Assembly: GCF_017356265.1 (NCBI RefSeq) | Contig: NZ_JAFNAW010000009.1 | Span: forward strand, 29,582-93,581 | DNA length: 64,000 nucleotides | Source: Paracoccus fontiphilus | GTDB lineage: Bacteria > Pseudomonadota > Alphaproteobacteria > Rhodobacterales > Rhodobacteraceae | Reading direction: 5' to 3' | In this document: piece after piece, positions 46,508-56,991 of the stretch | How the letters are laid out: every line of letters begins with the position of its first letter | How positions within the stretch are numbered: the first letter of the stretch is position 1 | Position numbers and translations under genes: made by a program | The notes under the pieces: generated by a model | Seen by the model: only the letters and a program-made list of their open reading frames with translations | Database searches by the model: none | Told to the model about the DNA's origin: nothing

Positions 46508-47709
46508 TCGTATTGCTCGCGATATTTGCGCACGATGTAGAGCGCGACCACGTTCAGCGCCAAGGTGATGACGAACAGCGTCAGGCCCAGGGCAAAGGCC
46601 ACCAGCGTCTCGGGAGAGTTGAAGTCGCTGTCGCCGGTCAACTGGCTGACGATCTTGACGGTGATCGTCGTCATCGCCTCCAGCGGGTTGAGGCTCATCT
46701 GGGCGCTGGCGCCCGCGCCCAGGACCACGATCATGGTCTCGCCGATGGCGCGGCTGGCGGCCAGCAGGACGGCGCCGACGATCCCCGGAAGGGCGGCGGG
46801 CAGCACCACCTGGCGCACGGTTTCCGATGGGGTCGATCCCAGGCCAAGCGCGCCGTCACGCAAGCTTTGCGGCACGGCGTTGATGATGTCGTCCGACAGC
46901 GAGCTGACGAAGGGGATCAGCATGATGCCCATGACCAGACCGGCCGTCAGGACCGAGGTGCCGGAATTGCCCAGGCCCAGCAGCTGCGCGAAATAGTCCC
47001 GCAGCAGGGGGCCCACGGTGATCAGCGCGAAAAGGCCGTAGACGATGGTGGGGATGCCTGCCAGGACCTCGATCGCGGGCTTCACGAAGCCGCGCACCCG
47101 GCGGGACGCGTATTCCGACATGTAGACGGCGGCGAACAGCCCGATGGGGACGGCCACCAGCAGCGCGATGGCCGAGACATACAGCGTGCCCCACAGCAGC
47201 GGCACGATGCCCAGCTGCGAGTTGCCCTGGAAGCGCGGCGTCCACTCGGTGCCGAAGAAGAAGGTCTTCCAGTCGTAAAGCTGGAAGAAGTGCCCGGTTT
47301 CGAAGACCAGCGACAGGACGATCCCGGCGGTCGTCACGATGGCGATCAGCGAACACAGCATCAGAAGGCCCAGCACCATGCGTTCGACCACGTTGCGGGC
47401 CTGGTATTCCTGGCCGATCCGCATGACGCCAAGCCCGAGGCCCGCGATGGCGGCGATCAGGGCGACAACGCCGGCAACCGGCATGGCCTCGACCGTCAGC
47501 ACACCGGAAAGGCGCAGGATCGACCCTGCGGCCATCACCGCCAGCGCGGGCAGAAGCGCGGTCAGCGCGACGCTGTAGCCGTGATAGGTGGGGCGGCTGT
47601 GCAGCTTGCGGACATCGGGCCCGGCGGACGCGAAGGCGCGGCTGCGGCCGACGATGTAACCGGCGGCGGCCAGCAGGAAACTTGCAAAAAGGGCCCATGA
47701 CAGCGGCAT
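46504..47709 (-). CDS. pstC: Phosphate ABC transporter permease PstC
   Basis: A 401-residue permease subunit partnering PstA, with N-terminal extra helices (about 1-150) before the conserved core ([35 protein letters not shown], and the EAA loop [19 protein letters not shown]). It starts 65 bp after pstS, behind a hairpin, and is coupled to pstA by a 4-bp overlap. Length exceeds the E. coli protein because of the N-terminal helices, which is usual in this group. Confidence 0.95.
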   Translation of the reverse strand: MPLSWALFASFLLAAAGYIVGRSRAFASAGPDVRKLHSRPTYHGYSVALTALLPALAVMAAGSILRLSGVLTVEAMPVAGVVALIAAIAGLGLGVMRIGQEYQARNVVERMVLGLLMLCSLIAIVTTAGIVLSLVFETGHFFQLYDWKTFFFGTEWTPRFQGNSQLGIVPLLWGTLYVSAIALLVAVPIGLFAAVYMSEYASRRVRGFVKPAIEVLAGIPTIVYGLFALITVGPLLRDYFAQLLGLGNSGTSVLTAGLVMGIMLIPFVSSLSDDIINAVPQSLRDGALGLGSTPSETVRQVVLPAALPGIVGAVLLAASRAIGETMIVVLGAGASAQMSLNPLEAMTTITVKIVSQLTGDSDFNSPETLVAFALGLTLFVITLALNVVALYIVRKYREQYE

Positions 47710-47741
47710 TCGGGCATTCCTTTACGGAAAAACGGAAAGGC

Positions 47742-47765
47742 GGCGGCACGGGTCCGCGTGCCGCC
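47742..47765 (-). terminator. Hairpin between pstS and pstC
   Basis: Perfect 9-base arms GGCGGCACG (47742-47750) and CGTGCCGCC (47757-47765) with a 6-base loop; on the minus strand it is followed by a T-rich stretch (CCTTTCCGTTTTTCC). It probably makes pstS mRNA more abundant or stable than the distal transporter genes, as is usual for binding-protein genes. Confidence 0.65.
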
Positions 47766-47774
47766 ACCCGTGCA

Positions 47775-48803
47775 TTATTGCATGGTCGTCCCGGCAGCGA
47801 CGGCTTCCTGGGTCGCGGCCAGCTCGGGGTCCGACACCAGGCCGTATTCGGCCAGCGGGCCATCGGGACCGGCGATCTCGTCCGAGACGAAGAACTCGAC
47901 GAATTCCTGCAGGCCCTGGATTTCGCCCAGATGCGCCTTCTTCACGTAGAAGAACAGCGGGCGCGACACCGGGTATTCGCCCGAAGCGATGGTCTCGGTG
48001 GACGGGGTGACGCCCCCCATGGTGCCGACCTTCAGCTTGTCGGTGTTGTTTTCATAGAAGGACAGGCCGAACACGCCGATCCCGTTGGGCGAGGATTCGA
48101 TGCGGGCCAGCGTCTCGGTGTAGTCGCCGTCGATGTCCACGGCCTTGCCGTCGGTGCGCAGCGTGGTGCAGGCTTCCTCGGCCGCGTCCTCGTCCATGCC
48201 GGATGCGACAAAGGCTTCCATGGCGCCCGATTCCTCGCAGCCGGCCATGATGACCTTTTCCTCGAAGACTTCGCGGGTGCCGTGCTTGGTGCCGGGGATG
48301 AAGGCCAGGATTTCCTGCTCGGGCAGGTCCGGGTTCACGTCCGACCAGTTGGCCGCGGCGTTGTCCACGACCTGGCCGTCCTTGACCACTTTCGCGGACA
48401 GGGCGTTGAACCAGTCGGCCGGGGTATAGGCGAAGTCCGGGCCCGAGGCGGCATTGGCGAAGACGATCCCGTCATAGCCGATGCGGACTTCCATGATGTC
48501 GGTCACGCCGTTGGCGGTGCAGGTCTCGCGTTCGGCGTCGCGGATCGGACGGCTGGCATTGGCGATGTCGATGGTGTTCTCGCCCACGCCCTCGCAGAAT
48601 TTCTGCAGACCGCCGCCCGTGCCGCCGGATTCCACGACCGGGACCGGGAAATCCATGTTCTCGCCGAAGGCCTCGGCAACGATGGTCGAATAGGGCAGCA
48701 CGGTGGACGACCCCGACACCTGGACCTGATCGCGGGCGGCAGCGGCGGTGGCCGAGGCGGCGATCACGGCCAGGGCCGAGACGGTGAATTTCACGGTGGA
48801 CAT
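47775..48803 (-). CDS. pstS: Phosphate-binding periplasmic protein PstS
   Basis: A 342-residue substrate-binding protein of the phosphate ABC importer. The signal peptide ends near AAAARDQ, and the mature chain begins with the phosphate-loop region VSGSSTVLPYSTIVAEAF, then ESGGTGGGLQKFC and IANASRPI. Cysteines in FCEGVG, RETC, AGCEES and EACTTLR may form disulfides. It is the first gene of the pst operon, behind the Pho box at 48884-48901. Confidence 0.96.
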   Translation of the reverse strand: MSTVKFTVSALAVIAASATAAAARDQVQVSGSSTVLPYSTIVAEAFGENMDFPVPVVESGGTGGGLQKFCEGVGENTIDIANASRPIRDAERETCTANGVTDIMEVRIGYDGIVFANAASGPDFAYTPADWFNALSAKVVKDGQVVDNAAANWSDVNPDLPEQEILAFIPGTKHGTREVFEEKVIMAGCEESGAMEAFVASGMDEDAAEEACTTLRTDGKAVDIDGDYTETLARIESSPNGIGVFGLSFYENNTDKLKVGTMGGVTPSTETIASGEYPVSRPLFFYVKKAHLGEIQGLQEFVEFFVSDEIAGPDGPLAEYGLVSDPELAATQEAVAAGTTMQ

Positions 48804-48883
48804 GGATCTCTCCTGTTACTTCACGCCCAGAGGGGGGCTGTGCGTGACCTAAGCGCCACTGGTGACGCTTGTGCGAAAGAACC

Positions 48884-48901
48884 GTGACCGTTTTATGACA
48901 G
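48884..48901 (-). promoter_or_regulatory. Pho box upstream of pstS
   Basis: On the minus strand CTGTCAT-AAAA-CGGTCAC (48901-48884) matches the PhoB consensus of two 7-base direct repeats, CTGTCAT, spaced by an A/T-rich tetramer. It lies 80-98 bases upstream of the pstS start. A further GGTCACGC lies nearer the gene (about 48850-48843). Confidence 0.88.
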
Positions 48902-48926
48902 AAGGCGGATTTTTGAAAGTTTGGCG

Positions 48927-50042
48927 TCAGTATTGCGACATATCGCCGATCACGCCGCGCCGTCCACCTGTCTGCGCCCGGTCCATCAGCAGGTGATCCA
49001 GGATCACGCAGGCGGCCATGGCTTCGGCCACCGGAACGGCACGGATGCCCACGCAGGGGTCGTGGCGGCCCTTGGTGACCAGGTCGATCTCGGCCCCGTG
49101 CCGGTCGATGGTGCGGCGCGGCGTGGTGATCGAACTGGTCGGCTTGACCGAGAAGCGGACCACGATCGGCTGGCCGGTGCTGATCCCGCCCAGGATGCCG
49201 CCCGCGTGGTTCGAGAGATAGATGGGACCTTCGTTGCCCATGCGGATTTCGTCGGCGTTGTCCGTGCCGGTCAGGGCGGCGGCGGCCATCCCCTCGCCGA
49301 TCTCGACGCCCTTGACGGCGTTGATCGACATCATCGCGGCGGCAAGGTCGGTGTCCAGCTTCGCATAGACCGGGGCGCCGAGGCCCGGGGGGCAGCCTTC
49401 GACCAGAACCTCAATGGCGGCGCCGACGCTGTTCTGATCCTTGCGGATGCTGTCCAGGTAATCGGACCACTCCCCCACGGCGGTCGCGTCGGGCAGGAAG
49501 AACGGGTTGTCGCCAATGGCGTTCGCGTCGAACCGGGCGCGGTCCAGATGCAGCGCGCCCATCTGCACCATGTAGCCGGTGATCCGCAGATCAGGCAGCA
49601 GGTCGCGCAGCACCGCCTGCGCCACGCCCCCCGCCGCGACCCGCGCCGCAGTTTCGCGGGCGCTGGACCGCCCACCGCCGCGATAGTCCCGGTGGCCGTA
49701 TTTCAGGTGATAGGTGATGTCGGCGTGTCCGGGGCGGAAGGCCTGCGCGATCTCTCCGTAGTCCTTGGACCGCTGGTCGGTGTTCTCGATCATCAACTGG
49801 ATCGGGGTGCCGGTGGTGCGGCCTTCGAAGACGCCGGACAGGATGCGCACCTGGTCGGCCTCGCGGCGTTGCGTGGTGTGTTTCGACGTGCCTGGGCGGC
49901 GGCGGTCCAGGAACTGCTGGATGTATGCCTCGTCCAGGGCCACGCCGGGGGGCACGCCATCGACGGTGGCGCCCAGGGCGGGTCCGTGGCTTTCGCCCCA
50001 GGTGGTGAACCGGAACGCGCGGCCGAAGGTGTTGAAGCTCAT
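48927..50042 (-). CDS. aroC: Chorismate synthase
   Basis: A 371-residue FMN-dependent enzyme converting EPSP to chorismate, last common step of aromatic synthesis. Signatures: [19 protein letters not shown], the [19 protein letters not shown] loop (one of the three family signatures) and the late [19 protein letters not shown]. The start overlaps the mutS stop by 4 bp. Complete and of normal length. Confidence 0.97.
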   Translation of the reverse strand: MSFNTFGRAFRFTTWGESHGPALGATVDGVPPGVALDEAYIQQFLDRRRPGTSKHTTQRREADQVRILSGVFEGRTTGTPIQLMIENTDQRSKDYGEIAQAFRPGHADITYHLKYGHRDYRGGGRSSARETAARVAAGGVAQAVLRDLLPDLRITGYMVQMGALHLDRARFDANAIGDNPFFLPDATAVGEWSDYLDSIRKDQNSVGAAIEVLVEGCPPGLGAPVYAKLDTDLAAAMMSINAVKGVEIGEGMAAAALTGTDNADEIRMGNEGPIYLSNHAGGILGGISTGQPIVVRFSVKPTSSITTPRRTIDRHGAEIDLVTKGRHDPCVGIRAVPVAEAMAACVILDHLLMDRAQTGGRRGVIGDMSQY

Positions 50043-52687
50043 GCGGTTTCCTTGCTCAGGGCTTTGAGGTCATAGATCAGATCCAGCGCCTCGCGCGGGG
50101 TCAGGGCGTCGGGATGGATGTCCTTCATCCGCGCCTCCAGCGGGCTTTCCTTGACGCGGGCAGGCGGCGGCGCGGGCGGCACGGCGCGGAACAAGGGCAG
50201 ATCGTCGATCAGGGCGGCGGGGCGGGCCGCACCCTCGCGTTCGCCCGATTCCAGCGCGTCCAGCACGGCGCGGGCGCGTTCGACCACGCTGGCAGGCAGC
50301 CCCGCCAGCCGCGCGACCTGCACGCCATAGCTGCGGTCTGCCGCGCCCTTGCGGACCTCATGGAGGAAGATCACCTCGCCTTCCCATTCCCGCACGGCGA
50401 CGGTGGCATTTTCCACGCCATCGAGCTTGGCGGAAAGCGCCGTCATCTCATGGTAATGGGTGGCGAACAGTGCGCGGCAGCGGTTGGCTTCGTGCAGATG
50501 CTCCATCACCGCCCAAGCAATGGAAAGGCCGTCCCAGGTGGCGGTGCCGCGCCCGATCTCGTCCAGGATCACCAGGGCGCGGTCGTCAGCCTGGTTCAGG
50601 ATGGCGGCGGTTTCGACCATCTCGACCATGAAGGTGGACCGGCCCCGCGCCAGGTCGTCGGCGGCGCCCACGCGGCTGAAAAGCTGGCTGACCAGGCCGA
50701 TATGGGCACGGCGGGCGGGGACGAAGGCCCCGGCTTGGGCCAGCACGGCAATCAGGGCGTTCTGGCGCAGGAAGGTGGATTTCCCGGCCATGTTCGGGCC
50801 GGTCAGCAGCCAGATCGCGGGGGTTTCCCCTTCGGTCAGCGCGCAGTCATTGGCGACGAAGCTGTCCGCCTTGCGCTTCAGGGCGCGCTCCACCACCGGG
50901 TGGCGGCCCCCTTCGATCACGAAGGCGCGGCTGTCATCGACCTGCGGGCGGGTCCAGCCCTCGCCCGTGGCGATGTCGGCGAAGGCGGCGGCTAGGTCGA
51001 TCTCGGCCAAGGCGCGTGCGGCCTGGCCGATAGCTGCGGCCTGTTCCAGCACCGCCGCGCGCAGTTGCTCGAAGATGCCGCGCTCGATCTCCAGCGCGCG
51101 GTCGCGGGCGTTGAGGATGCGCGTTTCAAGCTCGGACAGATCCACGGTGGTGAAGCGGATCTGGTTGGCGGTGGTCTGGCGGTGGATAAAGGTCGCGTTC
51201 AGCGGCGGGGCCATCATGCGCTCGGCATGGGTGGTCGTCGTCTCGATGAAATAGCCCAGCACGTTGTTGTGCTTGATCTTGAGGCTTTGCACCCCGGCAA
51301 GGGCCGCATAATCGGCCTGCATTCCGGCGATCACGCCCCGGCCCTCGTCCCGTAGGCGGCGGGTCTGGTCCAGATCCTTGTCATGGCCGCTGGCGACAAA
51401 GCCGCCGTCGCGGGCCAGCAGCGGGGGTTCGGCCACAAGCGCATCGTCCAGCAGCCGGATCAGGTCGTCATGGCCGGTCAGGTCGCGCGCGGCGTCACGC
51501 AGCACCGGCGCGGCCTCAATCGGCAGCCGCGCCGCAATGGCCGCGCCCTGCGCCAGTCCCGCCCGAATCGCGGCCAGATCGCGCGGCCCGCCCCGGTCCA
51601 GCGCCAGCCGCGACAGGGCGCGGTCCATGTCGGGCACCCGCGCCAGGGCCGTGCGCAGGTCCGCCATCAGGCGCGGATCATCGACCAGCGAAGCCACCGC
51701 ATCCTGCCGCGCATGGATCAGCGGCAGATCGCGGCTCGGCGCGCTGATGCGCCGTTCCAGAAGCCGCGCGCCCGCCGCTGTCACCGTCCGGTCGATGGCC
51801 GACAGAAGCGAGCCCTCGCGCCCGCCCGACAGCGCCTGCGTCAGTTCCAGGTTGCGCCGGGTGGCGGCGTCGATCTGCATCGCCCCGCCCGCCCGTTCGC
51901 GGACCGGCGGGCGCAGCAAGGGCAGCTTCCCCTTCTGCGTCAACTCTAGGTAATCGACGATGGCCCCCATGGCCGCCAGTTCGGCGCGGGTGAACGATCC
52001 GAACCCGTCCAGCGTTTCCACGCCATAAAGCGAGCAAAGCCGCCGCGCCCCCGCTGCGCTGTCGAAGGCCGACGCGTGCAGGTCGGTCAGCGCCGCCCCG
52101 GCTTCAGCCGCCAGATCGTCCAGCCCGGATCCGTCGGCTGCCAGCAACTCGCGGGGCGCAAGCCGGGCCAGTTCCGGGGCCAGCCGGGCATGGGCGCAGT
52201 CCATCACCTGGAAGACGCCCGTGGAAATATCCACCCAGGCCAGCGCGCAATCCTCGCGCACCTGCGCCCAGGCCGCCAGGTAGTTGTGGCGCCGCGCCTC
52301 CAGCAGCGATTCCTCGGTCAGCGTTCCGGGCGTCACCAGCCGCACCACGTCGCGGGCCACAACGGACTTCGACCCGCGCTTCTTCGCCTCGGCCGGGTCT
52401 TCCAACTGCTCGGCGATGGCCACGCGGAAACCCTTGCGGATCAGCGTCAGCAGATAGGATTCCGCCGCATGGACCGGCACGCCGCACATCGGGATCGGCT
52501 CGCCGCCATGGGTGCCGCGTTTCGTCAGCGCGATGTCCAGCGCGGCCGCCGCCGCCACCGCGTCGTCGAAGAACATCTCGTAGAAATCGCCCATGCGATA
52601 GAACAGCAGCGCGCCGGGATTGGCGTCCCGGATCGCCAGGTATTGCGCCATCATCGGGGTGGGCTGATCGGTGGTGTCCTTCATCAT
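50039..52687 (-). CDS. mutS: DNA mismatch repair protein MutS
   Basis: An 882-residue mismatch-recognition ATPase. The mismatch-contacting F-x-E is F35-Y36-E37 in [12 protein letters not shown]; lever and clamp domains follow, then the ATPase with Walker [31 protein letters not shown], Walker [12 protein letters not shown] and ATHYHEM. Starts with two adjacent ATG codons (52687, 52684). It is divergent from the TPP riboswitch of thiBPQ, about 50 bp away, and coupled to aroC, an unusual functional pairing. Confidence 0.97.
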   Translation of the reverse strand: MMKDTTDQPTPMMAQYLAIRDANPGALLFYRMGDFYEMFFDDAVAAAAALDIALTKRGTHGGEPIPMCGVPVHAAESYLLTLIRKGFRVAIAEQLEDPAEAKKRGSKSVVARDVVRLVTPGTLTEESLLEARRHNYLAAWAQVREDCALAWVDISTGVFQVMDCAHARLAPELARLAPRELLAADGSGLDDLAAEAGAALTDLHASAFDSAAGARRLCSLYGVETLDGFGSFTRAELAAMGAIVDYLELTQKGKLPLLRPPVRERAGGAMQIDAATRRNLELTQALSGGREGSLLSAIDRTVTAAGARLLERRISAPSRDLPLIHARQDAVASLVDDPRLMADLRTALARVPDMDRALSRLALDRGGPRDLAAIRAGLAQGAAIAARLPIEAAPVLRDAARDLTGHDDLIRLLDDALVAEPPLLARDGGFVASGHDKDLDQTRRLRDEGRGVIAGMQADYAALAGVQSLKIKHNNVLGYFIETTTTHAERMMAPPLNATFIHRQTTANQIRFTTVDLSELETRILNARDRALEIERGIFEQLRAAVLEQAAAIGQAARALAEIDLAAAFADIATGEGWTRPQVDDSRAFVIEGGRHPVVERALKRKADSFVANDCALTEGETPAIWLLTGPNMAGKSTFLRQNALIAVLAQAGAFVPARRAHIGLVSQLFSRVGAADDLARGRSTFMVEMVETAAILNQADDRALVILDEIGRGTATWDGLSIAWAVMEHLHEANRCRALFATHYHEMTALSAKLDGVENATVAVREWEGEVIFLHEVRKGAADRSYGVQVARLAGLPASVVERARAVLDALESGEREGAARPAALIDDLPLFRAVPPAPPPARVKESPLEARMKDIHPDALTPREALDLIYDLKALSKETA

Positions 52688-52740
52688 GGCGGCGTTTCTA
52701 TCCGCTTGCGCGGCACGGTTAAATCCCTACATTCAACGGA

Positions 52741-52852
52741 ACCTCGGGGGGCCATCAAGGCTGAGATGCGAAAGCGGACCCGTTGAACCTGAACCGGCTA
52801 ACACCGGCGGAGGGAAGGTGCGCTGTCCTTTCTTTCGTGACCCTGTGAAGGA
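52741..52852 (+). ncRNA. TPP riboswitch (THI element) of thiBPQ
   Basis: The aptamer core spans about 52741-52818: CGGGGGGCC, the conserved GGCTGAGATG (pyrimidine sensor), ACCCGTTGAACCTGAACCGG and the closing GGCTAACACCGGCGGAGGGAA read as two blocks. Downstream, TCCTT (52826-52830) can pair with AAGGA (52848-52852) of the thiB ribosome-binding site, which suggests translational control. High thiamine pyrophosphate should switch thiBPQ off. Confidence 0.95.
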
Positions 52853-52859
52853 GGCAGCG

Positions 52860-53840
52860 TTGAGAACACCCCTGCTTTTGGCCATGCTGGCCGCGACCCC
52901 CGCCACCGCGCAGGACAAGCCCGTCCTGACCGTCTATGCGGGTGAATCCATCACCAGCGAATGGGGGCCGGGTCCGAAGATCGAGGAAGGCTTCGAGGCC
53001 TTCTGCGCCTGCGACCTGCGCTTCGTGGCGGGCGACGAACTGTCCCGCATCCTGATGGAAGGCGAGCGGACTGAGGCCGACATCGTCTTCGGCCTGAACA
53101 CTGACGTGACCGCCCGCGCCCGCGCATCGGGCCTGTTCGCGCCGCACGGGCAGGACACGACCGGACTGTCGCTGCCGATCGCATGGACGGATAACATCTT
53201 CCTGCCCTACAACTGGGGCGAGACAGCCTTCGTCTATGACGAAACCCGGCTGGAGAACCCGCCCAAAAGCTTCGCGGACCTGCTGGACGCACCCGACGAC
53301 CTGAAGATCGTGATCCAGGACCCCCGTTCGTCGATCTCGGGTCTGGCGCTGCTCTTGTGGGTCAAGTCGGTCTATGGCGAGGACGCGCCCGAGGCCTGGG
53401 CGAAGCTTGCCCCCAAGGTGCTGACCGTGACCAAGGGTTGGTCCGAATCCTATGGGATGTTCACGGAGGGCGAGGCCGACATGGTCCTGTCCTACACCAC
53501 CTCGCCCGCCTACCACATCGCGGCCGAGGACGACACGACCAAGAAGGCCGCGATCTTTCCCGAAGGCCACTACTTCATGGCCGAGGTCGCGGCGCAGGTC
53601 CGCACCACCGACCAGCCGGAACTGGCGCAGCGCTTCATGGACTGGATCCTGACGCCCGAGTTCCAGGCCGTCATTCCGCTGGCCAACTGGTCCCTGCCCG
53701 CCAGGCTGCCCGAGGACGACTGGCCGCAGGTGATGCGCGACCTGCCGCGCCCCGAAAAGACCCTGTTCTATTCCGAGGACGAGGCCGAGGCGCTGCGCCA
53801 GCCCGCGCTTGACGAATGGCTGCGGGCGTTTTCCGGCTGA
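52860..53840 (+). CDS. thiB: Thiamine/TPP-binding periplasmic protein
   Basis: A 326-residue substrate-binding protein of the thiamine ABC importer. The start is TTG at 52860, five bases after AAGGAGG, giving a signal peptide MRTPLLLAMLAATPATAQ; in-frame ATGs lie upstream of or inside the riboswitch and are not credible. The mature protein shows the ThiB pattern LTVYAGESITSEWGPG, ADIVFGLNTD, PYNWGETAFVYD, IQDPRSSISGLALL and SYTTSPAYH. The gene is controlled by the TPP riboswitch and its end overlaps thiP by 25 bp. Confidence 0.94.
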   Translation: MRTPLLLAMLAATPATAQDKPVLTVYAGESITSEWGPGPKIEEGFEAFCACDLRFVAGDELSRILMEGERTEADIVFGLNTDVTARARASGLFAPHGQDTTGLSLPIAWTDNIFLPYNWGETAFVYDETRLENPPKSFADLLDAPDDLKIVIQDPRSSISGLALLLWVKSVYGEDAPEAWAKLAPKVLTVTKGWSESYGMFTEGEADMVLSYTTSPAYHIAAEDDTTKKAAIFPEGHYFMAEVAAQVRTTDQPELAQRFMDWILTPEFQAVIPLANWSLPARLPEDDWPQVMRDLPRPEKTLFYSEDEAEALRQPALDEWLRAFSG

Positions 53841-55363
53841 CCCGGGCCGAGGCCGGCGGCGCTGCTTCCGCCATCTGCCTGGCGCTGCTGATCGGCGGCA
53901 CGCTGGCCGCCGTTGTCTGGCAGGCGCAGGGGCTGGCGGGGCTTGGCCCCTGGGACTGGCGCGCGGTCTGGTTCACGCTGTGGCAGGCGGCGATGTCGGC
54001 CACGCTGTCGGCGGTGTTGGCGGTGCCGGTCGCCCGCGCCCTTGCGCGGCGGCGATTTCCGGGGCGCGCGGCCTTGGTGACGCTGCTGGGGGCGCCCTTC
54101 ATCCTGCCGGTGATCGTGGCGATCATCGGGCTGGTGTCGGTTTTCGGACGCAACGGAGTTATCAACGACGGGCTGCGCGCCATCGGCCTGCCCGAGATCA
54201 GCATCTATGGCTGGCAGGGCGTGATCCTGGCGCATGTGTTCTTCAACCTGCCCTTGTCGGTGCGGCTGATCCTGCAAGGCTGGCAGGCGATCCCGGCGGA
54301 ACGCTTTCGCCTGGCCGCATCGCTGGGCTTCGGCCCCAAAGACACCGCGCGCCACCTGGAACGCCCGATGCTGCGGGCGGTGCTGCCGGGCGTCTGGCTG
54401 GCGGTGTTCCTGGTCTGCCTGACCAGCTTCACCGTGGCGCTGGCACTTGGCGGCGGGCCGCGCGCGACCACGGTGGAACTGGCGATCTATCAGGCCTTCC
54501 GGTTTGACTTCGACCTGGGCCGGGCGGCAAGCTTGGGGCTGGTGCAGATCGCGATCTGCGTGGGGGCTATGGCGCTGGCCCGCCGGATCGCGATTCCGGC
54601 AGCCTTCGGCGCAGGGCTGGATGCCGACCACATGCCCATGGCGCCAGGAGGATGGCACCGGATCAGCGACGCGCTTGTGATCACAGGGGCCGCCGGGTTC
54701 CTCCTCTGGCCGATGGCTGCCGTGACGGCGCGGGGGCTGCCGCGCATCGCCGCCTTGCCGCCCGAGGTCTGGGATGCCGCGCAGCGGTCGGTGGCCATGG
54801 CGCTGATCTCGGCGCTGCTGGCGCTGGTGCTGTCGCTGACCCTGGCCTTGTCGCTGGCGCGCGGGCGGATGCGCTGGGTCGAGACGGCGGGGATGCTGCC
54901 CCTGATCGCCTCGCCGCTGGTGCTGGGGACCGGGCTGTTCATCTTGGCGCGCGCATGGTTTCCGCCGCAGTCGCTGGCGCTGCCGATGACGGTGGGGATC
55001 AACGCGATCATGGCCCTGCCCTTCGGGCTGCGCGCGCTCATCCCGGCGGCCCGGACGCTGCATCAGGATTACGGGCGGCTGGCCGATTCGCTGGACATGC
55101 GCGGCCTGACGCGGCTGCGATACCTGACGGTGCCGCGTCTTGCCCGGCCGCTGGGCTTCGCGGGCGGACTGGCGGCGGCGCTGGCCATGGGGGATCTGGG
55201 CGTGATCACGCTGTTCGCCAGCGACCGGCCGACCCTGCCCTTGCAGCTTTACCAGTTGATGAATTCCTATCGCATGGCCGATGCCTCGGCCTGCGCGGTG
55301 CTGCTGATGGCGATCAGCTTCGGGCTGTTCTGGATCTTCGACAAGGGGGGCCGCCTTGCTTGA
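53816..55363 (+). CDS. thiP: Thiamine ABC transporter permease
   Basis: A 515-residue fused permease with two binding-protein-dependent transport modules in one chain, about 12 membrane helices. EAA-type loops occur in both halves (RLAASLGFGPKDTARHLERP and LADSLDMRGLTRLRYLTVPR). The ATG at 53816 lies inside the end of thiB, so translation is coupled. The two-module layout is normal for ThiP. Confidence 0.94.
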   Translation: MAAGVFRLTRAEAGGAASAICLALLIGGTLAAVVWQAQGLAGLGPWDWRAVWFTLWQAAMSATLSAVLAVPVARALARRRFPGRAALVTLLGAPFILPVIVAIIGLVSVFGRNGVINDGLRAIGLPEISIYGWQGVILAHVFFNLPLSVRLILQGWQAIPAERFRLAASLGFGPKDTARHLERPMLRAVLPGVWLAVFLVCLTSFTVALALGGGPRATTVELAIYQAFRFDFDLGRAASLGLVQIAICVGAMALARRIAIPAAFGAGLDADHMPMAPGGWHRISDALVITGAAGFLLWPMAAVTARGLPRIAALPPEVWDAAQRSVAMALISALLALVLSLTLALSLARGRMRWVETAGMLPLIASPLVLGTGLFILARAWFPPQSLALPMTVGINAIMALPFGLRALIPAARTLHQDYGRLADSLDMRGLTRLRYLTVPRLARPLGFAGGLAAALAMGDLGVITLFASDRPTLPLQLYQLMNSYRMADASACAVLLMAISFGLFWIFDKGGRLA

Positions 55364-56048
55364 GCTTGACGGCGTGCGCGTCACGCGCGGCACCTTCGGC
55401 CTGTCTGCCGACCTGTCGGTCCCGACAGGCGCGCGGGTCGCGATCATCGGCGCCTCGGGGTCGGGGAAATCCACGCTGCTGTCGCTGGTGGCGGGATTCC
55501 TGCCGCCCGATCAGGGCCGGGTCCGGGTGGACGGGCGGGACATCACCGCCCTGCCGCCGGGGCGGCGTCCCGTGTCGATGCTGTTCCAGGACCAGAACCT
55601 GTTTCCGCACCTGACGGTCGCGCAGAACGTGGGCCTAGGCCTGCGCCCCGACCTGCGCCTGTCCGAGGCGCAGCGCGCCCGCATCGCGCAAGTCCTGGAC
55701 GAGGTCGGGCTGGAGGGGCTGGAGGCGCGCAAGCCCGCCAACCTGTCGGGCGGGCAGCAAAGCCGCGTGGCGCTGGCCCGCGTGCTGCTGCGGGCGCGCC
55801 CGGTGTTGCTGCTGGACGAACCCTTCGCGGCGCTCGGCCCCGCGCTCAAGGCCGAAATGCTGGCCCTGCTGGCCCGCATTGCCGAGGGGACGGGCGCCAC
55901 GGTGCTGATGGTCACGCACGATCCCGAGGATGCGCGCAGCTTTGCCCCGCAGACGATCCTGGTCGATGGCGGCGTGGCGCATCCGCCCGCACCGACCGGG
56001 CCGCTGCTGGACAATCCGCCGCCGGGGCTGCGGGCCTATCTGGGCTAA
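55356..56048 (+). CDS. thiQ: Thiamine ABC transporter ATP-binding protein
   Basis: A 230-residue ABC ATPase powering ThiBP. Walker [11 protein letters not shown] loop [13 protein letters not shown], signature [16 protein letters not shown], Walker [14 protein letters not shown] and the switch VTHDPEDA are in place. The start is TTG at 55356, five bases after AAGGGGGG and overlapping the end of thiP. It ends 4 bp into the convergent truB end. Confidence 0.94.
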   Translation: MLELDGVRVTRGTFGLSADLSVPTGARVAIIGASGSGKSTLLSLVAGFLPPDQGRVRVDGRDITALPPGRRPVSMLFQDQNLFPHLTVAQNVGLGLRPDLRLSEAQRARIAQVLDEVGLEGLEARKPANLSGGQQSRVALARVLLRARPVLLLDEPFAALGPALKAEMLALLARIAEGTGATVLMVTHDPEDARSFAPQTILVDGGVAHPPAPTGPLLDNPPPGLRAYLG

Positions 56049-56938
56049 AGGTTGAAGACCCGTTCCGGCTGCACCGTCCCGCCCTGGTAGCGGCCGATGC
56101 AGACCGGCCCCCCGGCATCCGCCACCCAGACCAGATCGCCCCATTCGGCGGTGCCCGTCACCTGGCCGGGGTTGCCGTTGCGGATGCGGACCGCGCCTTC
56201 GGGCGTGGCGCGCAGCATGGGCAGGTCTGAAAGCGCGACCTCCAGCGGCAGAAGCTGCGTGTCCAGCCAGTCCTGCGCATCACGGTCGATCCTGTCGAAG
56301 GGCACGGCGCCCTCGGCCTCGAAGGGGCCGGACCAGGTGCGGCGCAGATGGGCCACATGGCCCAGGCAGCCCAGAGCGCGGCCCAGGTCGCGGGCGATGG
56401 ACCGGACATAGCCGCCCTTGCCGCAGACCATCTCGAACCGCGCGGTGTCGCGGTCGCAGTCCAGCAGGGTCAGGCTTTCAACCCATAGCGAGCGGGCGGC
56501 CAGATCCAGTTCCTCGCCCTCGCGCGCCAGGTCATAGGCGCGCTCGCCATCGACCTTGACGGCGGAAAAGGCCGGGGGAACCTGCATGATGTCGCCGGTG
56601 AAGGCGGGCAGCGCGGATTCAATGGCGGCGCGGTCGGGGCGGGCGTCAGCCGTGCGCAGAACTTCGCCCGAGGCGTCGTCGGTCGCCGTCTCGGCCCCCC
56701 AGTTCACCGTGAAGTCATAGCATTTCAGCGCGTCGGTGACGGTGGCGACGGTCTTGGTCGCCTCGCCCAGGGCCACGGCCAGGACGCCGGTCGCGTCGGG
56801 ATCCAGCGTGCCGGCATGGCCCGCCTTTTTCGCATCCAGCGCCCAGCGGACCTTGGCCACCACCGCGGTCGAGCCGACGCCCGCGGGCTTGTCCACGATC
56901 AGCCAGCCATTGACGTCGCGGCCCTTCTTGCGTGCCAT
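56045..56938 (-). CDS. truB: tRNA pseudouridine-55 synthase
   Basis: A 297-residue pseudouridine synthase for U55 in the tRNA T loop. The catalytic Asp is in [22 protein letters not shown] (split here as motif [11 protein letters not shown]), with motif [12 protein letters not shown] and motif III-like [15 protein letters not shown] at 56938 gives [18 protein letters not shown]; the open frame continues upstream but only mirrors the next gene. Its usual partner rpsO does not follow; the thiamine operon converges instead. Confidence 0.95.
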   Translation of the reverse strand: MARKKGRDVNGWLIVDKPAGVGSTAVVAKVRWALDAKKAGHAGTLDPDATGVLAVALGEATKTVATVTDALKCYDFTVNWGAETATDDASGEVLRTADARPDRAAIESALPAFTGDIMQVPPAFSAVKVDGERAYDLAREGEELDLAARSLWVESLTLLDCDRDTARFEMVCGKGGYVRSIARDLGRALGCLGHVAHLRRTWSGPFEAEGAVPFDRIDRDAQDWLDTQLLPLEVALSDLPMLRATPEGAVRIRNGNPGQVTGTAEWGDLVWVADAGGPVCIGRYQGGTVQPERVFNL

Positions 56939-56991
56939 CCTGCACCCCTTGCAAATCGAAGGCGGCGGCATAGCCAGCCGCCAGCGCAGCG

